DNA from: Anaerolineales bacterium
GTDB taxonomy: Bacteria; Chloroflexota; Anaerolineae; Anaerolineales; Villigracilaceae
Length of the DNA: 53,684 bases
Reading direction: 5' to 3'
Assembly: GCA_016789025.1 (NCBI GenBank)
Contig: JAEURC010000053.1
Coordinates: forward strand, 1 to 53,684
Shown here: positions 31,817 to 39,899 of the stretch, piece by piece
How positions within the stretch are numbered: position 1 is the stretch's first letter
Layout: every line of letters begins with the position of its first letter
Translations under genes and position numbers: made by a program
The notes under the pieces: generated by a model
The model's database searches: none
Told to the model about the DNA's origin: nothing
Seen by the model: only the letters and a program-made list of their open reading frames with translations

Positions 31817-34800
31817 CTAAGAGGTTTTATCCTTCAAACTTAATTGCGCGACGGTCATGGGCGCGCCCAGCGCGGTTCCCAATTCGCGCGCCGCGATCTG
31901 CAACACGGCTTCCACCGAGGTGGCGCTCTGGATCTTTTGGTTGATGACGTTTAGCATGGCTTCGCGTTCGGCTTGTTTGCGGACTTGTTCAAAGAGTTTG
32001 ACGCGTTGCATGACGATGGCAAGTTGGGTTGCAATCGCTTGAAGCATACGTTCTTCGCGGGCGCCAAGGTCTGCCATGTTTCGGTGCCGGGTTACGGCAA
32101 TGACGCCTAGCAATTCTTGCCCAGCCATAACGGGCATCGAAAACGCTTTTCCCACTCTTGCCATGACCTCCGGCGGAATGCCCTGCATGCGTTCGTCTGT
32201 TTCAGGGTTGTTCACCATCACTGCGTGACGCGTTTTCGCCGCCAGGGTGGCAGGTGTAGCGTCGTTGATAGACAGGCTGGCTGTTATTCGTTCCACCGGC
32301 ATATTTTCGCCCGCCACGCCTTGGAGCGTCTCGTTTGTGGGGTTGTAAACCGCGATCCATGAGCCCGTAAATCCAAGTTCGTCACAAGATAATTTTGCCA
32401 CGGTTCGATAGATCAGGTCGAGTTCGGTCACGCCGCCGATGGCTTCGTTGATGCGGTAAAGGGTTTGCGTTTCAGCCAGAGAGGATTGCGTCTGCTCGAA
32501 CTGGCGCAGCCCTTCGATGTGGGAACTCAGGCGTTCCGCTACTGTGCTTGCGAGGTTCAGCGCTTCCGTATCGTTCGTATCCAAACCTTGAACGGCTACT
32601 TTGCCTACTACTTCATCTCGAACTTTCAACGGTATGGCGGCGGCTGTCTCTAAATTATCGCCATTAAGCGGGCGAACTTCGTTCGAATCGTAAATGTATT
32701 GCAGGCCTCCACCGGCTTTTTCCGCATAGGACTTCCAACCTTCGCGGGTGAGGCGGCGCGAGGCTTCTTCCGCCTCATACCGATACCGTTCGGCGCTTTC
32801 CAGCAGGCGCAGGTTTTCGATCTGTTGCGCAACCTGTCGGGCGACGATATCCACCAGTCTGCTGGTTTGTTCTGCGCGGACCTCATCGTCAAGTTCAACC
32901 ACCAGCGAACCCAGCGACTCACCCGTCACAGCAATTGGAGCCGAGACGGCTTTGCCGTTTTCAGAGAGTTGTGATTCGTCTGCCGTTGAAAGAGGAGCGA
33001 CATTGTTATGATCGAACACAAAACCAAGTTGTTCAGGTTTGTGGATGGCGTCGAGATGCTCGTTCCAGCCTTGACGCACCAGGCGGCGGGCTTGTTTTTC
33101 CACTTCGGCGCGCGCCTCTTCGGTTTCGGCGAGCAGGTTAGCGTTTTGAACGGCAACCGCCAATTGACCAGCCAGCGCTTCAAAAGCGGGGAGGATTTCC
33201 TCGGTCAACACGCCGGGCTGGCTGCTCTGCATATCAAGCACGCCCACCACTTTATCCGCCACGATCAGAGGCACAGCCATTTCGCCGCGCGTTTCAGGTA
33301 GTAATGGGTTCTGGCGGAAGGTTGCGCTTCGCGATGTGTCTGGGATCACCACAGAGTTTTTTTCTGTTGCCGCGCGTCCGTTGATCGAGCCGGTGTTGAG
33401 CGGCAGGCTGTGACCGCGTCCGACGAGCTGGGCGCCGACGGAGCCGGTACCTGCTTCCAGTCTGAGGTTCGAAGCGCCGGGGTCGGTCAGATAGACCTGC
33501 ACATAATACAGGTTGAATTCCTTCAAGATGAGTTCGCATGCGTCTTTCAACATAACATCGAGCGCGCGCACCTGTGAAACCGAACGGCCGACTTCAGCCG
33601 CGAGCGCCAGGTTGCGGGTGCGGTCTGCCACGCGCTGCTCCAACGAACCGATCAAATCTTTCAGTTGGTCAGTCATGATGTTGAATGTGGAGGCTAATGT
33701 GCCGATCTCGTCTCGTGTTTGCACCTCGGCTCTCACGTTCAAGTTGCCCTTTGAAACTTCTTTGGCCGTTTCTGTCAATTGTGTTAGAGGCGTTGCAAGG
33801 AATTGGCCGAGCATCAAGCTAATACCGCCAACCACCAGCAACACGATCAGAAAAATCATAATGGATAAAAGGAATGTAGATTGCGTTTGTTGGTTGATTT
33901 GATCGCGAGCCGCCAGATAGCCCGCATCCAATTCAGAGGTGGGCGCAATTAACCCAATGCTATATCCAATGGTGGGAAGTGGATAATAAGCGATGTAATA
34001 AGACGTATCCTGGATGGTTGCTGTCGCCAATCCCTGCTCGCCATTGACCATCTTTTGGGTAATGTTCTGAAAGTCGGTTGCGCCCAACCCAAGGATGGTT
34101 GTTTTCGGTGATTCATTGACAGGCACGATCTCCGGCTCAAGCCCAAAGAGTTCGTAACCTACGTCAGGCATGGCTATAATATATCCGCTTGGATCGATCA
34201 GGAATGCGAAACCACTCTGCCCGACTTTGACGGCGGATAACTGTTCCGTTATTTTCGATAGCTGGATATCCGCAGACATCACGCCACGGAAGCGGTTGTT
34301 CTGGTCGTACACCGGAATAGAATTTGTAACGATCAAGCCCGTTCCTGCGGGATCTTGGTAGGGCGCTGTCCATACAGGTTTGCGTTCAGGATCATTTTGA
34401 GGCGTGGCGATTGTGTAAAAGGGTTGCGCGCTTGGGTCGAAATCCGGGGGAACGAGATCGGCTAAGTTGATATTGGGATAGTAGACCGTATAATTGTCAG
34501 CGCTATCATAATAAACTGCGACGATATTCGGATTTTCCTCCAGGATTTTAGGCGCTGAAAAATCTAAATACATACTGGTATTTAAGTCCGCAATTATCGA
34601 TGGTGAGAGGGAGACCAGATTTGGGATAAATATGGCGGCAAGGTCGGTGGAGGCATTCCCATATTGTCCACCTGGGAGCCTCTCCAATTGGGAATTCCCA
34701 TCCCACAACCCTCCCTGTCCCAGCATGGATTGTGATGCGAACAGACTTGCCCGGTAATCTGCCAACTGCTGAACTGCAAGCGTGACTTGCGAGAGAGATT

Positions 34801-35566
34801 GGTCCGCCGTATTGGCCTCCAACCGGGTTGAATCAAGGATTTGTTGTTGAGACTGCTGTTGTACAGTATTTTGTAATTCACTGGACCAAAAAGCTTGTGA
34901 TTGTTGAGTACGATAGAGGAAGATGATGCCATAAGCCAATAATGCCAAACCGGTAATGCTAACGATACTAATCAACAGCTTCGCGCGTAGGGAGAAGGAA
35001 AGGAAACGATTAGCGATAACTGTACGAACCTGGAGGAATGCCATAACGCTGAGGATCACCGCAAAGGTGATCACAACCGCAGGGCCGAGTGTCGGGGTAT
35101 TAAACTGCGTTCGCCAGGACGGAGCGATCCATTCGATCACCCACATTGCGAGAAAAGCGGCAAAGGCAATAACGTAATAGGGACGCCGTGGCGTGTTGTC
35201 GGGGAACAACCAGCGGATCATCATGAATGCGATCAACAGGATCGAAAGCGACGCATCGAGGGTTCTATCCTGGAATAAGGTCACTGCCGTAATGCCGATG
35301 ATCAAACTGACGCCAAACAGGAATTTCGCGGCCAATCCCTGGCGGCGACGGAGGGTCAGCGCCAAACTGATCAACGCTGTCAAGGTGGCAAGGAGAAAGA
35401 CCGTCATGGCCGCGTAGGTAACGGGTGATCCAGTCTGTTGGGACAGCATCGAGAACATGTACGGGCAGAGCAATAGATCGATCACTGCCAGCGCAAGCGT
35501 ACCCCAGAATGCAACGGGGGAAACTTCATCTTTATGGCTTTGAGCAGGTTGTTTTATTTCATTCAT
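31817..35566 (-). CDS. Giant kinase-less membrane sensor (7TM-dCACHE-HAMP-GAF)
   Basis: A 1249-aa sensor. Six or seven N-terminal membrane helices (about 20-218) lead to a dCACHE-like extracellular domain (about 219-560), a membrane helix (about 565-587) and a HAMP domain (588-640). A GAF domain follows (about 660-810, with NPLLPETRGEMAVPLIV), then two of the divergent modules also seen in the kinase at 29908 (about 827-920 and 937-1020), and a second GAF domain (about 1030-1190). It ends with a short tail resembling the start of a further GAF domain (INQKIQSATSVEAVL). There is no histidine-kinase, GGDEF or methyl-accepting domain. The ATG at 35566 is chosen because AAGGAG lies seven bases upstream; an ATG at 35611 has no such site. 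It may signal through the adjacent kinase, 28 bases downstream. Confidence 0.9.
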   Translation of the reverse strand: MNEIKQPAQSHKDEVSPVAFWGTLALAVIDLLLCPYMFSMLSQQTGSPVTYAAMTVFLLATLTALISLALTLRRRQGLAAKFLFGVSLIIGITAVTLFQDRTLDASLSILLIAFMMIRWLFPDNTPRRPYYVIAFAAFLAMWVIEWIAPSWRTQFNTPTLGPAVVITFAVILSVMAFLQVRTVIANRFLSFSLRAKLLISIVSITGLALLAYGIIFLYRTQQSQAFWSSELQNTVQQQSQQQILDSTRLEANTADQSLSQVTLAVQQLADYRASLFASQSMLGQGGLWDGNSQLERLPGGQYGNASTDLAAIFIPNLVSLSPSIIADLNTSMYLDFSAPKILEENPNIVAVYYDSADNYTVYYPNINLADLVPPDFDPSAQPFYTIATPQNDPERKPVWTAPYQDPAGTGLIVTNSIPVYDQNNRFRGVMSADIQLSKITEQLSAVKVGQSGFAFLIDPSGYIIAMPDVGYELFGLEPEIVPVNESPKTTILGLGATDFQNITQKMVNGEQGLATATIQDTSYYIAYYPLPTIGYSIGLIAPTSELDAGYLAARDQINQQTQSTFLLSIMIFLIVLLVVGGISLMLGQFLATPLTQLTETAKEVSKGNLNVRAEVQTRDEIGTLASTFNIMTDQLKDLIGSLEQRVADRTRNLALAAEVGRSVSQVRALDVMLKDACELILKEFNLYYVQVYLTDPGASNLRLEAGTGSVGAQLVGRGHSLPLNTGSINGRAATEKNSVVIPDTSRSATFRQNPLLPETRGEMAVPLIVADKVVGVLDMQSSQPGVLTEEILPAFEALAGQLAVAVQNANLLAETEEARAEVEKQARRLVRQGWNEHLDAIHKPEQLGFVFDHNNVAPLSTADESQLSENGKAVSAPIAVTGESLGSLVVELDDEVRAEQTSRLVDIVARQVAQQIENLRLLESAERYRYEAEEASRRLTREGWKSYAEKAGGGLQYIYDSNEVRPLNGDNLETAAAIPLKVRDEVVGKVAVQGLDTNDTEALNLASTVAERLSSHIEGLRQFEQTQSSLAETQTLYRINEAIGGVTELDLIYRTVAKLSCDELGFTGSWIAVYNPTNETLQGVAGENMPVERITASLSINDATPATLAAKTRHAVMVNNPETDERMQGIPPEVMARVGKAFSMPVMAGQELLGVIAVTRHRNMADLGAREERMLQAIATQLAIVMQRVKLFEQVRKQAEREAMLNVINQKIQSATSVEAVLQIAARELGTALGAPMTVAQLSLKDKTS

Positions 35567-35654
35567 TTTGTTTCTCCTTGGCGTGGGATGTGATGGGGCG
35601 TCCCATGCCATCCTTGTGATTTCTTCAAGCGTGAAATCCAGAAACGGTTCTTGC

Positions 35655-37076
35655 TTAGTTGTTGTCTCTATTTTTGTTTGCAGAAATATTCACCTTCACG
35701 CGCATGGCGCCGATGGTGGTTCCTAGTTCACGGACGGCAGTCTGAAGCGTCTCTTCGATGGAGGTGGCGCGCTGGATGCTCTGGCTAATCAAGTTAACCT
35801 GCGCTTCGAACTCTGCCTGTTTGCGGGATTGTTCGAACGAGCGCACATTTTGAATGGAAGTAGCCAGTTGCGCGGCGAGCGTGGTTTGAATGTTGACGTC
35901 CGATTCGGTGAAGCGCCCGACTTGATCGGATTGAATATCGAACACGCCGATCACCTTACCGCCGACGATCATTGGGACAGCCAACTCGGAGCGGGTATCT
36001 GGCAGGAGGGGATTGGGTAGGAAATCTGGCGCTTGTGTAACATCGTTCACGGTAACGCCTTTGCCTTCGCGCGCCGCGCGCGCCACGAGTGATTGTTCAC
36101 GATTGAGCGGAATGGAGCGTCCTTCCGCCACCATTTGGCGCCCCGGTTCGCCTGCGCCGGCTGTCAATAACAGGTTTTCACCTGCTTCATCGAGCAGATA
36201 AATGTGCGAGTGATAGAGGTTGAAGCGTTTTTTGGTCAGGTCTACCACTTCTTGTAACAGCCGATCCGCGTTCAGAATGGTAGAAGTGGCGGTTCCCACT
36301 TCCGCTACGATCTCCAGATCTCGGGTGCGTTCAGAAACGCGTTGTTCCAGATTTGAATAGCTTTCCTGAAGGTCGACGCGCATCCCATCCAACGCTGAAG
36401 CAAGCGACGACACTTCCTGATAGCCTTCCACTTTTACCGTTGTTGAAAGTTCGCCGCTACCGATCTGCTGGGCAACTTCGGAGAGGTGAGAGAGAGGGGC
36501 GAGGGCGTTACGCATGAATATGTAAACGAACGCCGATGTACCGATCAGCGCGATAAGAATAGCGAGCGTCAGGGTGGCTTGAGCCTGCTCCAAGCCTGTG
36601 CGTAAAACGCCTTGATCGAAGGCGTACACGACTGTTCCAATTACTTCCGATCCAACGGAAATTGGTTGGACGATCAGAAGATATTGATCCGCTTCCTGCT
36701 CTTGAGGGCTGTTCGTGTTCATCGAACTCAGTGAAAGAGTTTGCATTAAATTCGATTCGGGAATCCATTCGCCCGCAGTCTCTTCTGTGAGTTTGAGCGC
36801 TGAAGCGTCGTATACAGCGGCATAGACGATGGTTTCCTGGTCAACGAATCGGCTGATCACATTGTTTGCCTCGGTAATGTTCAGGGTATAGACCGGATTG
36901 AACAGTAATTTTGCCGAGGCGTTGGTGATTGGTCGGCTTACTTCACGAACGGCGTTTTTCAGATTCGCGCTGCTGGTTTGAGCGCTGATCGCCAGAAGCG
37001 CGCCAAACGCTATAAGCAGGATGAAGAACAAGATGACTGGACCGATCGTGATCAACTTTAACTTTGATTGTTTCAT
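35655..37076 (-). CDS. Kinase-less HAMP-GAF membrane sensor
   Basis: A 473-aa sensor with an N-terminal membrane helix (about 8-32), an extracytoplasmic domain (about 33-165), a second helix (about 167-188), a HAMP domain (189-240), a coiled coil and a GAF domain (about 262-410, with NPLLPDTRSELAVPMIV). It ends in the tail VNLISQSIQRATSIEETLQT and has no output domain. It shares GAF type and tail with the sensors at 31817 and 38102. The gene lies just after the PhnD-like binding protein gene; its extracytoplasmic domain could be the docking partner of that protein. This is inferred from gene order only. Confidence 0.9.
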   Translation of the reverse strand: MKQSKLKLITIGPVILFFILLIAFGALLAISAQTSSANLKNAVREVSRPITNASAKLLFNPVYTLNITEANNVISRFVDQETIVYAAVYDASALKLTEETAGEWIPESNLMQTLSLSSMNTNSPQEQEADQYLLIVQPISVGSEVIGTVVYAFDQGVLRTGLEQAQATLTLAILIALIGTSAFVYIFMRNALAPLSHLSEVAQQIGSGELSTTVKVEGYQEVSSLASALDGMRVDLQESYSNLEQRVSERTRDLEIVAEVGTATSTILNADRLLQEVVDLTKKRFNLYHSHIYLLDEAGENLLLTAGAGEPGRQMVAEGRSIPLNREQSLVARAAREGKGVTVNDVTQAPDFLPNPLLPDTRSELAVPMIVGGKVIGVFDIQSDQVGRFTESDVNIQTTLAAQLATSIQNVRSFEQSRKQAEFEAQVNLISQSIQRATSIEETLQTAVRELGTTIGAMRVKVNISANKNRDNN

Positions 37077-37106
37077 GGTGTGTTCCTTGCAAATGCCTAT
37101 TGCGAA

Positions 37107-38048
37107 CTAGTGAACAGCGGAAAAGAGTTCTACCAGTTCGTTGATCGTTCTTGCAGGTCCCAATGGGGGAAAGTCGTCAAAGCGGGTAGTCTCCTCGGTC
37201 AATGCAAGCGTGGCTAGACCGTCTTCGGAATTCTCCATGTCCAATAGAACTGCGCTGATTGCCTGACGAAAAGTGGCGCTCAACTGGGGGCTTGCCATGA
37301 CCATGTGCCGAGGCACTGCCTGTGTTTTTACGATCACTTTGGTCTGATCCTTCTGGTCGGCAGGGAGTTCTTCATAATCGTCAAATTGAATGGCGGCCGC
37401 ATCGATTTTTCCTGCCAGCAGCAACGCTATGGAATTATCCGTGCTGCCCGAAAAGAAATAGCCGATCTCCTCCGGCGCCACGCTGGAGGTCGCTTCTTGT
37501 TTTTCTGTTACGGCGAAGCCTTGATTTTCAAACAACGCTTTGGGAAGGATATAACCGGATGTGGATGTTGGGTCTTCAAACGCCACCATCTTGCCTCTCA
37601 CACCGCTGACCCCGCTAACGCTGCTGGATTTTAACGCGACAATCACCGAATAATATTCGCCGATGCCGCCCTTCCAACGTCTTAGCAGGGGAATTGCTCC
37701 GACAGCCTCATATGCCTGTGTTGCGCCATAAGGGCTTTCAAAGAACAGATCCACCTCTCCAGATATTAATTTCGCCTCCATATCTTCAAGGGTGGTTGTC
37801 ACAACAACCTTGCCTGCCAGAATGTTCTGATCAGCCAGTTTTTCGGCAAGGTAACCTGCCAAAGGTTGGAAAGTTGCAATTGCATCCGCCGGATCATCAG
37901 AGACGATCCCGATGGTGATCGTTTGCTCAGGCGGCGCTTTGACAGCGACAGCCGGAGCCTGTTCATCAACTTGAGGAGCCGAAGGACTGCAGCCTGCGAA
38001 AACCAGTGTAAAAACCAACATGAGGATCAAAAACAGATTCTTGTTCAT
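37107..38048 (-). CDS. PhnD-like substrate-binding lipoprotein
   Basis: A 313-aa lipoprotein of the PhnD/PtxB phosphate-phosphonate-binding superfamily. Lipobox: LVFAGC, lipidated cysteine C20. The mature domain has the family's typical opening (TITIGIVSDDPADAIATFQP), then LAEKLADQN, GEVDLFFESPYGATQAYEA, a TSTSGYILPK segment, and AAAIQFDDYEELP. The ATG at 38048 is preferred since AAGGA lies 8-9 bases upstream; an ATG at 38066 lacks one. No ABC permease or ATPase gene is nearby; the gene sits between two membrane sensors. It is therefore more likely a signal-binding component than a transporter subunit. The ligand may be a phosphorylated or other small anion. Confidence 0.88.
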   Translation of the reverse strand: MNKNLFLILMLVFTLVFAGCSPSAPQVDEQAPAVAVKAPPEQTITIGIVSDDPADAIATFQPLAGYLAEKLADQNILAGKVVVTTTLEDMEAKLISGEVDLFFESPYGATQAYEAVGAIPLLRRWKGGIGEYYSVIVALKSSSVSGVSGVRGKMVAFEDPTSTSGYILPKALFENQGFAVTEKQEATSSVAPEEIGYFFSGSTDNSIALLLAGKIDAAAIQFDDYEELPADQKDQTKVIVKTQAVPRHMVMASPQLSATFRQAISAVLLDMENSEDGLATLALTEETTRFDDFPPLGPARTINELVELFSAVH

Positions 38049-38101
38049 AAGATAATTCCTTCTCACAATTTTTCCTATTTCAAAAGGGTACTACTATCTT
38101 T

Positions 38102-39808
38102 CTATTCAGCAACGGTCTTGCTATCGTGACCGCCCAACGCAGACGGCTCAAGCGCGACCAAGGTCTGTCGTTTTCCCAGCGCGCGACCCAGTTCACGGGC
38201 GGCGACTTGCATAGCGTCCTCGATGGTCGTCGCGGCTTGGATTCTTTGCGAAATTAAGTTGATCGCTTCCTGCTGACGGGCGCGTTGCGCAACGGTTTGC
38301 TCTGTTTCCTTGCTGTCAGTGATGTCTGTATGCGATCCAGCCATTCGATACGGGGCGCCGGACGCATCGCGCATGGCTTTGCCGCGCGCGCGGATCCAGC
38401 GATACGAGTCATCCTTGTGGTGGAAGCGGAATTCAATATCGTATGTTTTGAGTTTGCCCGCCAGATAATCGTTTACAGAGGCAAGCGCGCGATCCTTATC
38501 GTCGGGGTGAAGAAGCGCTTCGAAGTCGGCAAAGCCGTTATTCAGTTCATCTTCTCCGTATCCTACGATTGCCTTCCAGCGCGGCGAGAAATACACTTCG
38601 TTGGTCTTGAGATCCCAGTCCCAGATGCCGTCATTGGAACCGTCCACGGCGAGGGAGAATTGATCCTGGAATTTTTGAGCCTCGGAAAATAATCTTGCAT
38701 TCTGAAGCGAGATCGCAACCTGGCTGGCGAGCGATTCGAGCAAGGTAACGTCTTCGGGGAAGATGTCATTCGTTAAGTTATCTTGCACGTCCAGCGCTCC
38801 GAAAACTTTGTCGCCGATGACGATCGGAACGACCGCTTCAGCTTTGGTATCGGGCAGGAGTTCGTTCGGAAGCCAGCCTGAGTCTTGCGAGGTGTCCGAA
38901 ACCAGAATGGACTCTTTCGTCTCGGCGGCGCGACCCACAAGACCGCGTCCTTTCGGGAGGCTGTGTCCGCGTCTCATCATTTCCGCGCCTGCTTCGCCCG
39001 TACCTGCGGTTAACACCAAATTCTCGCCCGCTTGATCGAACAAATAAATTTGAGCGTAGTAATATTTAAAGGCTGTCTGCACTTGATTCACCACCGCGTC
39101 AGCCAGCTGTTGAGGGTCTAGGATGGATGCCAAACGACGGCTAACCTCCGCCGAGGTCGCCAGCGCTTTGGTGCGATCCGATACGCGTTGTTCCAACGAA
39201 ACGCTGAGTTGTTCCAACTCTCTCGCGTTCTTGCGGGCTTCATCCAACGCTGTTTGAAGTCTTGAAATGACGAACTGGTAGAGAAAACCGATCATTACGA
39301 TCACGATGCTTGTAATTACGATATTTTCAAAACCGACCGCTGGAGCGCTGACGAGTTCGATCACCCCTTGCATTTGGAGATGGACGATGGCGGCATGGGT
39401 CACGACGATCAAGCCAGCCATCACAAGAGGCGCCCGCCTGCCGAGCAATAAGCCGCTCATGATGATCGCGAATGCCGTGATAAACGTCGAGGGCTGAATG
39501 TTACCGGCGTTTTGAACGTCGGCATACGCAAAAATGAGAAACACCATCGCCAAAATGATCGTGTTGGCAGAGCCTATCCAACCCATGCGAGTGACGACCA
39601 TGAGAGCCGCAAGGACCAATGAAATAACAATTGCCGGAGGAATGACCTCTGTGCGACCGGCTGGGCTCAAAACGATCATGATGCCCAGCAGAGCGGGAAG
39701 ACCCCAAAATATCGTGATGATCTGATACAGTAATTTGGCTGAGCGCGTTTTTTCAGTGTCGCCTTCAAAGACCGGGGCGGTAAAGAAACGCCGAATGGAA
39801 TTTAACAT
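38102..39808 (-). CDS. Kinase-less membrane GAF-PAS sensor
   Basis: A 568-aa sensor with five or six membrane helices (about 27-195) that leave little outside the membrane, a coiled-coil stretch (SVSLEQRVSDRTKAL), a GAF domain (about 228-375, with NELLPDTKAEAVVPIVI), and a PAS domain (about 385-500: NDGIWDWDLKTNEVYFSPRW, then a C-terminal WIRARGKAM). It ends in the same tail as the two other sensors (INLISQRIQAATTIEDAMQV). No kinase or other output domain follows. AAGGAG precedes the ATG. The lack of an output domain in three adjacent sensors with a common tail suggests a shared partner. Confidence 0.9.
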   Translation of the reverse strand: MLNSIRRFFTAPVFEGDTEKTRSAKLLYQIITIFWGLPALLGIMIVLSPAGRTEVIPPAIVISLVLAALMVVTRMGWIGSANTIILAMVFLIFAYADVQNAGNIQPSTFITAFAIIMSGLLLGRRAPLVMAGLIVVTHAAIVHLQMQGVIELVSAPAVGFENIVITSIVIVMIGFLYQFVISRLQTALDEARKNARELEQLSVSLEQRVSDRTKALATSAEVSRRLASILDPQQLADAVVNQVQTAFKYYYAQIYLFDQAGENLVLTAGTGEAGAEMMRRGHSLPKGRGLVGRAAETKESILVSDTSQDSGWLPNELLPDTKAEAVVPIVIGDKVFGALDVQDNLTNDIFPEDVTLLESLASQVAISLQNARLFSEAQKFQDQFSLAVDGSNDGIWDWDLKTNEVYFSPRWKAIVGYGEDELNNGFADFEALLHPDDKDRALASVNDYLAGKLKTYDIEFRFHHKDDSYRWIRARGKAMRDASGAPYRMAGSHTDITDSKETEQTVAQRARQQEAINLISQRIQAATTIEDAMQVAARELGRALGKRQTLVALEPSALGGHDSKTVAE

Positions 39809-39899
39809 GGAAACAGCTCCTTCGTGGTCCTATTTTCCACGAAAACGAAATAGCGATAGGCGGGGTCGGGCTTAGAAAAGTTGGCGATAGTTGGCGTGT

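Noticed and set aside
31817..35566. Methyl-accepting chemotaxis protein
   Set aside because: dCACHE plus HAMP is shared with chemoreceptors, but the C-terminal part is GAF domains, with no signalling hairpin of the MCP type.
37107..38048. A complete phosphonate ABC transporter
   Set aside because: Only the binding protein is present; the neighbouring genes are sensors, with no permease or ATPase in the window.
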